A DNA stretch of 64,000 nt from positions 23,020 through 87,019 of the forward strand of contig DATHYT010000090.1 of the NCBI GenBank assembly GCA_035459025.1, read 5' to 3'. The position numbers and the translations under genes are program-made. This DNA comes from JAABQT01 sp035459025 (GTDB taxonomy: Bacteria; Pseudomonadota; Gammaproteobacteria; Burkholderiales; SG8-39). Numbering within the stretch: position 1 is the first letter of the stretch; every line of letters starts with the position of its first letter. The notes below the pieces were generated by a model. That model saw nothing but the letters and a program-made list of their open reading frames with translations, was not told the origin of the DNA and searched no databases. Shown piece after piece: positions 18,085-26,957 of this stretch.

Positions 18085-19313
18085 TCGAAGCGCAGCGCTT
18101 CCACCGGGTTGAGGCGGGCCGCTTTGCGCGCCGGATAGAAGCCGAAGAACACGCCGATCGCGAACGCGAACGCCACCGCGAGCGCCACCGCCCCACCCGG
18201 GAGGACCAGCTGCCAGTCGGCGATCCGCGCGGCGGCCAGCGCGCCGCCCACGCCGATCAGCACGCCCACCAATCCGCCGATCAGCGACAGCGTCACTGCC
18301 TCGACCAGGAACTGGCCCAGGATGTCGCGCGTGCGCGCGCCGAGCGCCATGCGCAGCCCGATCTCGCGTGTGCGCTCGGTGACCGACACGAGCATGATGT
18401 TCATGATGCCGATGCCGCCGACCACCAGCGACACCGACGCCACCGCGGCGAGCAGCAGGGCGAGAACCCGGCTCGCGGCCTCCTGGGCCGCCATGAACTC
18501 GGCCAGGTTGCGCAGCGAAAAGTCGTCTTCCGCGCCCGGCTGCAGGCGATGGCGCTGGCGCAGCAGGGCGCGCACCTGCTCCTCGACGACCTTGGTGTCG
18601 TAGCCGTCGGCGACCTTCACCCAGATGGTGCTGACGGCGCTCTGCTTGGCGAGGCTGGCGCTGCCGAGCACGCGGCTGCGCGCCGTGGCGATCGGCACCA
18701 GGATCACGTCGTCCTGGTCGCTCCCCATCAAACTCTGGCCCTTGGTCTCGAGGACGCCGACCACGGTAAAGGGGACGCGCTTGATGCGGATCACCTGGCC
18801 CACCGGATCGGCGCTGGCGAACAGCTGCCGCACCACCGTCTGGCCGACCACGCATACCTTGCCCGCGCCCGCCATCTCCGCGGGCTCGAAGATGCGCCCC
18901 TGCGCCAGCGGCCACTGCCGCACCTCGAGATAGTCCGGCGTGGTGCCGTAGATCTGCGTGGCCCAGTTGCTGTTGCCCCAGACCACCTGCGCGCCGCCGC
19001 GCAGCGCCGGCGCTGCGAGCGCCTCGGCGATCTCGCGGTTGATGGCGAGGGCGTCTTCCTCCGAGAGCGTGTAGTTGGAGCCCACGCCGAGACGCACGCC
19101 GCCCTGGGTGCGTGCGCCGGAGAGAATGAGCAGCAGGTTCGCGCCGAGCGAGCGGATCTGCTGCTCGACCCGGGCCTGCGCGCCCGCGCCGACCGCGATC
19201 ATGACGATCACCGCGGCCACGCCGATGATGATGCCGAGCATGGTGAGGGCGCTGCGCAGCTTGTTCACCGCCAGAGCCCTGAGCGCCAGGCGCAGCAGCG
19301 CGATGAGGCTCAT
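18081..19313 (-). CDS. MacB-type ABC transporter permease
   Basis: 410 residues. A TM helix near residues 20-45 (LTMLGIIIGVAAVI), a large periplasmic domain (about 50-280) and three C-terminal TM helices with the FtsX core (REIGLRMALGARTRDI) give the standard MacB_PCD plus FtsX layout. The ATPase is a separate gene upstream with a 4-base overlap. With the MacA-like adaptor it should form an inner-membrane pump that pushes substrates from the periplasm through an outer-membrane channel; no TolC-like gene lies nearby. Substrates of such split MacAB systems include peptides, macrolides and lipoproteins; none can be assigned here. Confidence 0.9.
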   Translation of the reverse strand: MSLIALLRLALRALAVNKLRSALTMLGIIIGVAAVIVMIAVGAGAQARVEQQIRSLGANLLLILSGARTQGGVRLGVGSNYTLSEEDALAINREIAEALAAPALRGGAQVVWGNSNWATQIYGTTPDYLEVRQWPLAQGRIFEPAEMAGAGKVCVVGQTVVRQLFASADPVGQVIRIKRVPFTVVGVLETKGQSLMGSDQDDVILVPIATARSRVLGSASLAKQSAVSTIWVKVADGYDTKVVEEQVRALLRQRHRLQPGAEDDFSLRNLAEFMAAQEAASRVLALLLAAVASVSLVVGGIGIMNIMLVSVTERTREIGLRMALGARTRDILGQFLVEAVTLSLIGGLVGVLIGVGGALAAARIADWQLVLPGGAVALAVAFAFAIGVFFGFYPARKAARLNPVEALRFE

Positions 19314-20050
19314 GCGGCCACCGCCGCGTCCCGGGGGCCCAGGCGCCGCGCGTCTGCGGGCGCTGCGTTGGCTTCGTCCGCCACGACGCGCCCGTCCAGG
19401 AAACGCAGCACACGGCGCGCAAAGCGCGCCACGTCCGCCTCGTGCGTCACGAGCACCACGGTCATGCCCAGGTCGTTGAGTTCCTGCAGCAGCGCCATGA
19501 TCTCGAGGCTGGTGTGGGAATCGAGGGCGCCGGTCGGTTCATCCGCCAGGATCAGCACCGGGCGCGTCACCAGGGCGCGCGCGATGGCGACGCGCTGCTG
19601 CTGGCCGCCGGAGAGCTGCTGGGGCAGGTGGTGCGCGCGCTCTGCCAGGCCGACGCGCGCCAGCATCTCGAGGGCGCGCTCGCGCCGCGACCGGGCAGCG
19701 ACGCCCGCGTAGACCAGGGGCAGCTCGACGTTTTCCAGCGCGCTGGTGCGCGCAAGCAAGTTGAAGCTCTGGAACACGAAGCCGATGCTGCGGTTGCGGA
19801 CTGCAGCCAGCGCATCGTCGCTCAGCGCGGATACGGGCTGGGCGTCGAGCCACACCTCGCCCGCGCTCGGCCGGTCGAGGCAGCCGAGCACGTTCATGAA
19901 GGTCGACTTGCCCGAGCCTGAGGGTCCCATCACGGCGACGTACTCGCCGCGCGCGATGTCGATGCTGACCCCGGCCAATGCGCGGATCAGGTTGTCGCCG
20001 ACGCGGTACTCCTTGGCCACGTCGCGCGTGCGGATCAGCGGCTCGCCCAT
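19310..20050 (-). CDS. MacB/LolD-type ABC transporter ATP-binding protein
   Basis: 246 residues. Walker A is GPSGSGKSTFMN, the Q-loop lies in VFQSFNLL, the signature is LSGGQQQRVAIARAL and Walker B is LILADEPTGALD, with the switch His in VTHEAD. The protein starts at the ATG overlapping the macA-like stop and ends overlapping the permease start, so the transporter genes are translationally coupled. It energises the permease encoded next. Confidence 0.93.
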   Translation of the reverse strand: MGEPLIRTRDVAKEYRVGDNLIRALAGVSIDIARGEYVAVMGPSGSGKSTFMNVLGCLDRPSAGEVWLDAQPVSALSDDALAAVRNRSIGFVFQSFNLLARTSALENVELPLVYAGVAARSRRERALEMLARVGLAERAHHLPQQLSGGQQQRVAIARALVTRPVLILADEPTGALDSHTSLEIMALLQELNDLGMTVVLVTHEADVARFARRVLRFLDGRVVADEANAAPADARRLGPRDAAVAA

Positions 20051-21588
20051 CAGAAGAGTCGAAGGCGCGGCAGGCCGGTGCCGCGCTGCTCGGTCGCCGC
20101 CAATCCGACGATGACCTCGGCGCCTTCCTTGAGCTCGCCGGCGACGATTTCAGTATTCAGGCCGTCGCTTAGGCCGAGCCGCACGTCGATGGCACGGGTG
20201 CCGCGGCCGTCCGGCACCCAGACTCGGCCGGTTGCCACCGCTGCGCGGCCGGCGTAGTCGCGCAGCAGCTGCTCATAGGCGGCGCGCTGCTCGGGCTTGA
20301 GAATCTCGGCCACGCGGGTGCGCATGTCGGCGCGCAGGCGCTCGGACTGGCGGCGCCGCTCCGCCTCGTCGGCCAGCTCACGCAGGGGCGCCGCCTTCCG
20401 GCGCAGGTCGTTGAAGATCTCCTCCAGTTGCGCGCGCTGCGAGGCGTCCGGCTGCACGGCCTCGACGAGCCGCTGGCGGAACTGCTGCAGCGCCTGGCCA
20501 CCGCCCGGCTGCGGCGCTGCCGCGGCGGGCGCCGGCTCGGCGGCGCCGGCAGGCCGGAAGCGCAGCGCGGCATTCGGCACCTTGAGCGCGTTGTCGCGCT
20601 GCTCGACCACGATGCGCACGTTGGCCGTCATGCCCGGCAGCAGCGCGAGGTCCGGATTGCGCGCCGAGATCACCACCGTATAGCTGACCACGTTCTGCAC
20701 GTTCACCGGAGACTTGCGGATTTGCACGATCTCGCCGCTGAAACCGCGCCGCGGGAACGCGTCGACGGTGAACGTCGTCGGCAGGCCGGGACGCAGCCGA
20801 CCGACGTCCGCTTCGTCGATCGCCGCCTCGACCTGCATGTCGCGCAGGTCGCGCGCGATGGTGAAGAGCACCGGCGCCTGCAGGCTCGCGGCCACGGTCT
20901 GGCCGGCGTCCACGTTGCGCAGGATCACGGTGCCGTCCACCGGTGCGCGGATGATGGTGCGCTCGAGGTCCACCTGCGCCTGCTTGAGCAGCGACTCGCG
21001 TTGCTTCACCGCGGCAAGGGCGCTCTTCACCTGCGCCTCGCCGACGCGGATTTGCGCTTCGACCGCCTTCAGCTGCTCGCGCATCGCATCCAGAAGGGTG
21101 CGCGCCTTGTCGAGCTCCGAAGGCGAGATGAAGCTCCTCTCCACTAGCGCCTTCTTGCGCTCGTGGTCGCGCTGTGCGTCGGCGAGCGTGACCTTGACGC
21201 GACCAAGCTCGGCCATCTGCGCGGCAAGGCCGGAGCGCGCCACCGCCACCGCGCTCTGAGCGGCGTCGAGGTCGGCGCGTGCCTGGTTGACGCGCAGCTC
21301 GTAGGTCTCGGGGTCGATGCGGGCAATGACTTGGCCCGCCTTCACCGCCGTGTTGAAGTCGGCGAAGATTTCTTTTACCTGGCCGGAGATCTGCGAGCCG
21401 ACCTGCACCGTGGTCACGGCATTCAGCGTGCCGCTCGCCGCCACCGCTGCGGTGAGCGGGCCGCGCTCGGCGCGCGCCAGGCGGTACTGCGGGTGCTCGC
21501 CGCCGCCGTTGCCGATCTTCAGCCACGCGTAGCCGCCCGCCGCGGCGGCAAGCGCGGCGACCACCAGCCCGGTGCGCAGGAGATTCAA
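20050..21588 (-). CDS. MacA/HlyD-family periplasmic adaptor with an extra helical insertion
   Basis: 512 residues from a probable TTG start that overlaps the moaC stop (TTGA); no ATG or GTG lies near the expected N-terminus. An N-terminal TM anchor (about 5-25) precedes the lipoyl/barrel-sandwich halves (VGSQISGQVKEI and TVILRNVDAGQTV), a helical hairpin (about 100-190) and beta-barrel domains. An extra charged helical segment of roughly 95 residues (about 355-450) splits the C-terminal part. It contains LKPEQRAAYEQLL, like the LTxxQ motifs of Spy/CpxP-type periplasmic proteins. The role is to link the MacB-like pump to an outer-membrane channel. Confidence 0.85.
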   Translation of the reverse strand: MNLLRTGLVVAALAAAAGGYAWLKIGNGGGEHPQYRLARAERGPLTAAVAASGTLNAVTTVQVGSQISGQVKEIFADFNTAVKAGQVIARIDPETYELRVNQARADLDAAQSAVAVARSGLAAQMAELGRVKVTLADAQRDHERKKALVERSFISPSELDKARTLLDAMREQLKAVEAQIRVGEAQVKSALAAVKQRESLLKQAQVDLERTIIRAPVDGTVILRNVDAGQTVAASLQAPVLFTIARDLRDMQVEAAIDEADVGRLRPGLPTTFTVDAFPRRGFSGEIVQIRKSPVNVQNVVSYTVVISARNPDLALLPGMTANVRIVVEQRDNALKVPNAALRFRPAGAAEPAPAAAAPQPGGGQALQQFRQRLVEAVQPDASQRAQLEEIFNDLRRKAAPLRELADEAERRRQSERLRADMRTRVAEILKPEQRAAYEQLLRDYAGRAAVATGRVWVPDGRGTRAIDVRLGLSDGLNTEIVAGELKEGAEVIVGLAATEQRGTGLPRLRLF

Positions 21589-22085
21589 GGCGTGCGCCGC
21601 CAGGCGCCGGAGCGCCCGCCGCGCTTGGCCTCCAGGCGCAGGTCGGTGAGCACCATGCCACGGTCCACGGCCTTGAGCATGTCGTACACGGTGAGCAGGC
21701 CGACCGCGGCCGCGGTGAGCGCCTCCATCTCCACGCCGGTCGGGCCGCGGCATTCGACCGTCGCGACGATCGCGACGGCGCCTTGCCGCGGCTGCAGCTC
21801 GAAATCCACTGCGGCACGCGTGATGGCAAGCGGATGGGCAAGCGGAATCAGCTCCGGCGTGCGCTTGGCCGCCTGCAGCGCGGCGATGCGCGCGACGCCG
21901 AGCACGTCGCCTTTCTTGGCCCGTCCGTCGGCGAGCAGGCGCAACGTCGTCGCGCGCATCAGGATGCGCCCGGAGGCGACGGCGACGCGATGGGTGCGCG
22001 CCTTGGCGCCGACGTTGACCATGTGCGCGCGTCCGCCGCGATCGAAATGGGTCAGCGCGCGCCGCGCTCTCGGTTTTCCTGCCAT
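21585..22085 (-). CDS. moaC: Cyclic pyranopterin monophosphate synthase MoaC
   Basis: 166 residues, cytoplasmic. MoaC makes cyclic pyranopterin monophosphate, the first stable molybdopterin precursor, from the MoaA product. Family blocks are LTHFDRGGRAHMV, KKGDVLGVARIAALQAAKRT, IPLAHPL and GVEMEALTAAAVGLLTVYDM with the conserved catalytic Asp/Lys region (YDMLKAVD). The start at 22085 gives the usual length; an upstream ATG would add 12 unrelated residues. No other moa gene is nearby. The stop overlaps the macA-like start, an unexpected pairing with an efflux system. Confidence 0.94.
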   Translation of the reverse strand: MAGKPRARRALTHFDRGGRAHMVNVGAKARTHRVAVASGRILMRATTLRLLADGRAKKGDVLGVARIAALQAAKRTPELIPLAHPLAITRAAVDFELQPRQGAVAIVATVECRGPTGVEMEALTAAAVGLLTVYDMLKAVDRGMVLTDLRLEAKRGGRSGAWRRTP

Positions 22086-22127
22086 GCCTGCACCGGAACT
22101 TGAAGGACGCGACGGTATCATATTCGC

Positions 22128-23570
22128 ATGCGCCTCCCGACCCTATGCCTCGCCGGCCTGATGGTTTTCGCGCTGCGTGCTCCGGCGCAGCCGCTGCCCG
22201 AGCTCGGCGATGCGGCCGGCGCCGCGATCGCGCCGCAGGTGGAGCGCCGCATTGGCGAGAGCATCGTGCGCGAGATCCGCTACCGCGACCCCGCGTACGT
22301 CGACGACGCGGAGGTGACCGCCTACCTCGACAGCCTCGGCCGGCGCCTGCTGTCCACGATCCCCGACGCGCGTCACGATTTCGAGTTCTTCGCGGTGCGC
22401 GATCCGGCCATCAACGCTTTTGCCCTGCCCGGAGGGTTCGTCGGCGTGCACACCGGGCTGCTGGTCGCGGCCGAAAGCGAGTCCGAGCTCGCCTCGGTGC
22501 TGGCGCACGAGATCGCGCACGTCACGCAGCGGCACATCGCCCGGCTGATCGGCGCGCAGCAGCAAATGCAGCTGCCGAGCATGGTGGCGCTCGCTGCCGC
22601 GATCCTGCTCGGCGGCTCGCGGCCGGACCTCGCGGTCGGCGCGGCGGCGGCGGCCCAGGGCGGCGTCATCCAGCAGCAGCTCAGCTATACGCGCGATTTC
22701 GAGCGCGAGGCGGATCGGATCGGCGCTCGCACGCTGCAGGAAGCGGGCTTCGACGTGCGCGCCATGCCAAGCTTCTTCGAGAAGATGCAGCGCTACGGGC
22801 GGCTGGGCGACGACGGCACGGTGCCGAGCTACCTGCGCACCCACCCCATGACCACCGAGCGCATCGCCGATGCGCAAGGGCGCGCGGCGAGCGCGAAGTA
22901 CCGGCAGCATCTGGACAGCCTGGATTTCCACCTCGTGCGCGCGAAGCTGCGTGCCGAAGGCGGCGAGCCGCTCGATGCGGTGGCCGCGTTTGACGCTGCA
23001 GTGCGCGAGCGGCGCTACGCCAACGAGGCGGCCGCCCGCTACGGGCTGGTGAGCGCGCGCCTGCGCGCGCGCCAGTTCGCAGAAGTGCGTGCCGACCTGG
23101 CGGCGCTGCGCGCCACGGGCGCGGCCAGCCCGATGATCGAGACGCTGGCAGCACGCGTGCAGCAGGCGTCGGGAGACGCCGCCGGAGCGCTGGCCACGCT
23201 CGGGACTGCGCTGCAGCGTTACCCGGGCCGCCCGCCGCTCATCCACGCCTACGCGCTGGCGCTGTATCAGGCGGGGCGCCACGCGGAGGCGCTCGAAGCG
23301 CTCGATGCCCCGGTGCGCCGGCATCCGGAGGACGCGCGTCTGCGGGCGCTGCAGGCGCAGACCTACGCGGCGCTTGGCAAGCGCCTGCTTCAGCACCAGG
23401 CGCAAGCAGAGCTGTACCTGCTGCGCGGCAGCGTGCCGGCGGCGATCGAGCAGCTGCAGCTGGCGCGTGCGGCAGGCGACGGCAACTTCTACGAGCTCTC
23501 GGCAGTCGAGGCCCGCCTGAAGGAATTGCGCGCGCGTCACGCGCAGGAGCAACGCGACGCCAAGCGCTGA
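22128..23570 (+). CDS. BepA-like periplasmic M48 metalloprotease with TPR
   Basis: 480 residues. A signal peptide (about 1-23, ending APA-QPL) precedes an M48 peptidase domain with the zinc motif HEIAH (127-131) in VLAHEIAHVTQRH and the third ligand Glu in FEREADRIGAR. The rest is TPR-like (about 270-460). BepA-type proteases promote assembly or degrade stalled outer-membrane beta-barrel proteins such as LptD. A TATCAT box lies six bases before the ATG with no Shine-Dalgarno sequence between, so the mRNA may be leaderless. The gene is divergent from moaC with a 42-base gap and ends exactly where the convergent chrB begins. Confidence 0.9.
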   Translation: MRLPTLCLAGLMVFALRAPAQPLPELGDAAGAAIAPQVERRIGESIVREIRYRDPAYVDDAEVTAYLDSLGRRLLSTIPDARHDFEFFAVRDPAINAFALPGGFVGVHTGLLVAAESESELASVLAHEIAHVTQRHIARLIGAQQQMQLPSMVALAAAILLGGSRPDLAVGAAAAAQGGVIQQQLSYTRDFEREADRIGARTLQEAGFDVRAMPSFFEKMQRYGRLGDDGTVPSYLRTHPMTTERIADAQGRAASAKYRQHLDSLDFHLVRAKLRAEGGEPLDAVAAFDAAVRERRYANEAAARYGLVSARLRARQFAEVRADLAALRATGAASPMIETLAARVQQASGDAAGALATLGTALQRYPGRPPLIHAYALALYQAGRHAEALEALDAPVRRHPEDARLRALQAQTYAALGKRLLQHQAQAELYLLRGSVPAAIEQLQLARAAGDGNFYELSAVEARLKELRARHAQEQRDAKR

Positions 23571-24560
23571 TCAGGCGCGCGTCGTTTCGCGCTGGCTCGA
23601 GTAAGCCTCGTAGAGCAGGTCAAAGGCCTTTTCTGCCTCCCGTATCAGCTCGTCGTCGTTCGCGCCGCGCCGCACGGCCGCCTGCAGCAGCGTTTGCACG
23701 CCGGCAGCGTCCGCCACTGGCGTGCCGCGCACTTCCAGAAAGTGGACGATGCCGCCGATGCGGCCGAGCGCCGCGTGCCCGGCAAGGCCGAAATGGCTCA
23801 GCATCTGCTCGAAGGTGGTGCGCGCCTCGCTGCTGGCAAAGCGCGCGCCCTCGAAGCCGAAGCCGAGCGCGTCTTCGGGGCAGGCGGCGCTCTTGTCGAG
23901 ACAAACGATCTTCGCCTCCGAGTCGATGAAGCGCCGGATCAGCCAGGCGCAGGCGAGGCGGTCGGCCCACAGCGGCCGGCGCGTCGCCCAGGTGCGGCGC
24001 TGGAGCGGCTCGGCGCCGGGCGCCGCAGCGCCCGGCAGCGCCTGGGACAGCAACGCGCGCACCTCGGCCTCCGCCTGCGCAAGCGCCTGCTCGGTGCGTG
24101 CGCGCGCCTCGTTGGGAAAGAAATCGAGCGCCGCGATGGCCTCGAAATTGCGGCGCTGCTTGCTCAGTACGCGCGCGATCGCGGAGGCCTCGGACACGCC
24201 GAAGCCGACGCGCAGGCTGAGCACGTTCTTGGTCAGCTCGTCGTAGCGCGCGGAGCGGTCGAAATAGCGCCTGAGCTGTGCCTGCTGCGCCGCGTCCGCC
24301 GCCTCCACCCGCAGCACGCTGGCGATGCCTGCGCACTGTGCGACGTACTGCGCCAGCCGCTCCAGTGCATACCGGTTATCCGCCGTGTCGGGGAGCAGAT
24401 AGACGCCTTCGCGCATCACGGCGGCGCCGAGCGACTCCAGCGTGCGCAGCATGCGCATGCGGCCCGCGGGATCCTCGGTGGGAAATTGCGTCACGGTGAC
24501 CAGCCAGCGGCTGCCCGCGGCCGGATTTCCGTTCGCCGTCGCGGTGTGTTCCGTCTGCAT
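23571..24560 (-). CDS. chrB: Chromate resistance protein ChrB
   Basis: 329 residues. The N-terminal ChrB half (about 18-150, RWLVTVTQFPTEDPAGRMRM and the REGVYLLPD segment) is joined to a C-terminal chromate-resistance domain (about 185-325, with WATRRPLWADRLACAWLIRRF, CLDKSAACPEDALGFGFEG and the IGGIVHFLEVRG segment). ChrB has been described as a chromate-responsive regulator of chrA efflux. No chrA lies beside it in this window, so the protein may act alone or control a distant gene. It abuts the upstream protease gene end to end. Confidence 0.88.
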   Translation of the reverse strand: MQTEHTATANGNPAAGSRWLVTVTQFPTEDPAGRMRMLRTLESLGAAVMREGVYLLPDTADNRYALERLAQYVAQCAGIASVLRVEAADAAQQAQLRRYFDRSARYDELTKNVLSLRVGFGVSEASAIARVLSKQRRNFEAIAALDFFPNEARARTEQALAQAEAEVRALLSQALPGAAAPGAEPLQRRTWATRRPLWADRLACAWLIRRFIDSEAKIVCLDKSAACPEDALGFGFEGARFASSEARTTFEQMLSHFGLAGHAALGRIGGIVHFLEVRGTPVADAAGVQTLLQAAVRRGANDDELIREAEKAFDLLYEAYSSQRETTRA

Positions 24561-24613
24561 GGCGCGCGCCGATTATTGCATAGCGCGGCGTGCCTGATAT
24601 ATAAGCGGAAGTC

Positions 24614-25075
24614 ATGGCCCAGGCTGCGCGATGGATGCGCATGCATCTCGCCGCGGACGGCGAGACGGCGGCGTTGTGCGCCGTGCTCGCGGCTGCCCAG
24701 CCGGCGGCGGCCGACCCGCTTCTCGTCTGGCTTCGCTCCTCGGGCGCGTGCGCGTTTGCGCTCTTGGCGCCCCTGCGCCTGGCCCCCGGCAAGGCATGGC
24801 GCTGGCTGGCGTGGGGCGCGATGCCGGCGGTCGCCACCTGCCGCACGTTCGGCCTGCCGGCGTATCTGGAGGGTGGGGCGATCTGGCTGCATGGGCGTCG
24901 CGCGGCGGGCCTGCGCGCCACGCACAAGGGGCAATGCGCGGTAATCGAAGGCGCATTTCCCGCGCCGCTCGCCGCCGAGCCCAGGCTGGAGTCGGCGTTT
25001 CGCGAGCGCATCGAAGCGCAGCACGGGTGGCGCTTCGATACCGCGTGGCCGAGCGGCGGCGAGGCGCGCCGGTGA
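24614..25075 (+). CDS. Hypothetical protein, 153 aa
   Basis: I do not recognise a family. The protein is rich in Ala, Trp and Arg, has no clear signal peptide, and has a moderately hydrophobic middle (ACAFALLAPLRLA). The C-terminal half (GQCAVIEGAF and the AFRERIEAQHGWRFD segment) looks like a folded, conserved end. The stop overlaps the GTG of the FecR-like gene (GTGA), so both are probably made together. A TATAAG box at 24600-24605 lies eight bases before the ATG. It is divergent from chrB with a 53-base gap. Confidence 0.6.
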   Translation: MAQAARWMRMHLAADGETAALCAVLAAAQPAAADPLLVWLRSSGACAFALLAPLRLAPGKAWRWLAWGAMPAVATCRTFGLPAYLEGGAIWLHGRRAAGLRATHKGQCAVIEGAFPAPLAAEPRLESAFRERIEAQHGWRFDTAWPSGGEARR

Positions 25076-25701
25076 GCAGCCGTCGGCGTTTCCTGCAGGG
25101 CGCTGCGGCGCTGCTCCTCGTGCGCGAGGCGCTTGCCGCCGGGACCTTGGAGAAAGGCGTGTACCGCGTGAGCGGCGCGGCGCGCGTCAATGACCGGACC
25201 GCCGTGCGCGGCATGGAGGTGAAGCCGGGCGACGCCGTCACCACGGCGGCCGGCGGCGAGATCATCTTCGTCGTCAACCGCGACGCGTTCCTGCTGCGCG
25301 AGAACTCGCGCCTTGAAGTGGGCGCTGTGGCGAACGTCTTTCGCATCGTCGCCGGGGCGCTGCTCTCGGTCTATCAGCCCGGCGTGCGCAAGACGCTGCA
25401 CGCGCAGAACGCCACCATCGGCATCCGCGGCACGGCGGTCTACGTCGAGAGCGGCGCCGACAAGACCTACGTCTGCACCTGCTATGGCGAAGCCGAGCTC
25501 ACGCCGCTCGCCGACCCCGCGGCGCGGGAAATCGTGCGCACGCGCCATCATGAGCAGCCGCGCTACATCCTGCCCAAGGGCGCGCCGCAGATGATGATGA
25601 AGGCGCCGGTGGTCAACCACACCGACGCCGAGCTCGCGATGCTCGAGTCGCTGGTCGGGCGCGGCGTGCCGTTTGACCCGACCGACTACAACCGCTACTG
25701 A
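25072..25701 (+). CDS. Tat-signal FecR-domain protein
   Basis: 209 residues from a GTG. The N-terminus SSRRRFLQGAAALLL is a twin-arginine-type signal, so export in folded form is likely. The body is a FecR-like beta domain: GDAVTTAAGGEIIFVVNRDAFLLR and the IGIRGTAVYVE block are typical. There is a short CTCYGEAEL segment with two Cys. FecR-domain proteins either act as periplasmic anti-sigma partners or as surface or ligand-binding modules; no sigma or TonB gene is next to it, so signalling through FecI is not supported. It overlaps the end of the convergent MFS gene by seven bases. Confidence 0.75.
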   Translation: MSSRRRFLQGAAALLLVREALAAGTLEKGVYRVSGAARVNDRTAVRGMEVKPGDAVTTAAGGEIIFVVNRDAFLLRENSRLEVGAVANVFRIVAGALLSVYQPGVRKTLHAQNATIGIRGTAVYVESGADKTYVCTCYGEAELTPLADPAAREIVRTRHHEQPRYILPKGAPQMMMKAPVVNHTDAELAMLESLVGRGVPFDPTDYNRY

Positions 25702-26957
25702 ACGGGGCGCGGGGTGATGCCGAGCTGCGCGTAGAGCGGCCGCAACTCGCGCCGCATCGCGGGCAGCCGTGCCAGGTATGCGAGCGAGGCGCACAGGGCG
25801 AGGCCGCCGCCCAGCGCGAGCGCCGCGGGTGGACCGAGGTACTGGGCCGCCCAGCCCGCCAGCAGCGCTCCCAGGGGGCTCATGCCGAGGAAGGACATGA
25901 TGTAAATGGCGGCGACGCGCGCGCGCAGGCGGTCTTCGACGATCGTCTGCAGGATCGTGTTGGTCGAGCCTGCGGTGAGCATGATGCCCATGCCGGAGAG
26001 GTACACGAGCGGCAGCGCAAGCCACAGCTGGCTGGTCCAGGTGAATGCGATCACGGCGGCGCCGGCGGCCGCGCCCGCGCCGCCGATCACCGCCAGGAGC
26101 CCGCGCACCGTCGAGCGCAGCGCGAGATAGAGCATGCCCGACACCGCGCCGAAGCCTCCGGCGCCGATCAGCCAGCCCAGCGTCTGCGAGTCGCCGCCGA
26201 ACACGTCGCGCGCGAAATAGGGTGCCAGCGCCTGCACCGGCTGCACGCCGATGCTCACCGCGGCAAGCAGAAGCAGCAGGTTGCGCGAAGGGCCAAAGCC
26301 GTACGCCCAGCGAAAGCCCGCCGCCAGCCCCGAGAGCCAGCGCTCGGGGGCGCCCTCGGGCGCCCGCGCGTGCACCGTGAGCCACGCCAGCGCCGCCAGG
26401 ATCGCGAGGTAGGAGGCGCTGTTCAGCGCGAAGCCCCACACCTCGCCGAACAAGGCGATCACGGCGCCGCCGATCATCGGACCGAGGAAGCGCGCGCCGT
26501 TCATCAGCATCGACTGGAAGGCGATGGCGTTCGGCAGGTCTTCGCGGCCCTCGACCAGCTCGATGAGGAAGGACTGGCGCGCCGGGCTGTCGAAGGCGTT
26601 CACCACCCCGAGCACCAGGTTGCCGGCGATCAGGTGCCAGGGCTGGATCAGGCCCGTGGCGACGAGCGCGAGCATGACCAGGGACTGGGTGAGGGCGATG
26701 CTGTTGGTGATGCGCAGCACCGTGCGCTTTTCCAGCCGGTCGACCCAGACCCCGGCGAATGGCGCCAGCACCAGGAACGGGATCTGCAGCGCGAAGCTGG
26801 CGAGCCCGAGATAGAGCGCCGAGCCGGTCAGGCGGTAGATGAGCCAGCTGGTGGCGATGAGTTGCAGCCAGGTGCCGAACTGCGATACCCCCTGGCCGAG
26901 GAAGAACAGCCGGAAGCTGCGGTGCCGGAAGGCGCGCAGCCCGTGCGGGAGCGTCAC
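25695..26957 (-). CDS. MFS transporter (EntS/MFS_3-like)
   Basis: 420 residues from a GTG that overlaps the valS stop (GTGA). About twelve TM helices are visible. The N-terminal RHRSFRLFFLGQGVSQFGTW and the VDRLEKRTVL loop between helices 2 and 3 are typical of the MFS_3 exporter group that includes EntS. The substrate is unknown. It is the last gene of a pepA-holC-valS operon, an unusual partner for a tRNA synthetase gene. Its stop overlaps the FecR-like gene on the other strand. Confidence 0.87.
   Translation of the reverse strand: MTLPHGLRAFRHRSFRLFFLGQGVSQFGTWLQLIATSWLIYRLTGSALYLGLASFALQIPFLVLAPFAGVWVDRLEKRTVLRITNSIALTQSLVMLALVATGLIQPWHLIAGNLVLGVVNAFDSPARQSFLIELVEGREDLPNAIAFQSMLMNGARFLGPMIGGAVIALFGEVWGFALNSASYLAILAALAWLTVHARAPEGAPERWLSGLAAGFRWAYGFGPSRNLLLLLAAVSIGVQPVQALAPYFARDVFGGDSQTLGWLIGAGGFGAVSGMLYLALRSTVRGLLAVIGGAGAAAGAAVIAFTWTSQLWLALPLVYLSGMGIMLTAGSTNTILQTIVEDRLRARVAAIYIMSFLGMSPLGALLAGWAAQYLGPPAALALGGGLALCASLAYLARLPAMRRELRPLYAQLGITPRPVQ

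Noticed and set aside
25072..25701. FecI/FecR iron signalling unit
   Set aside because: There is no sigma factor or TonB receptor next to it, and the signal looks twin-arginine rather than a FecR inner-membrane anchor.
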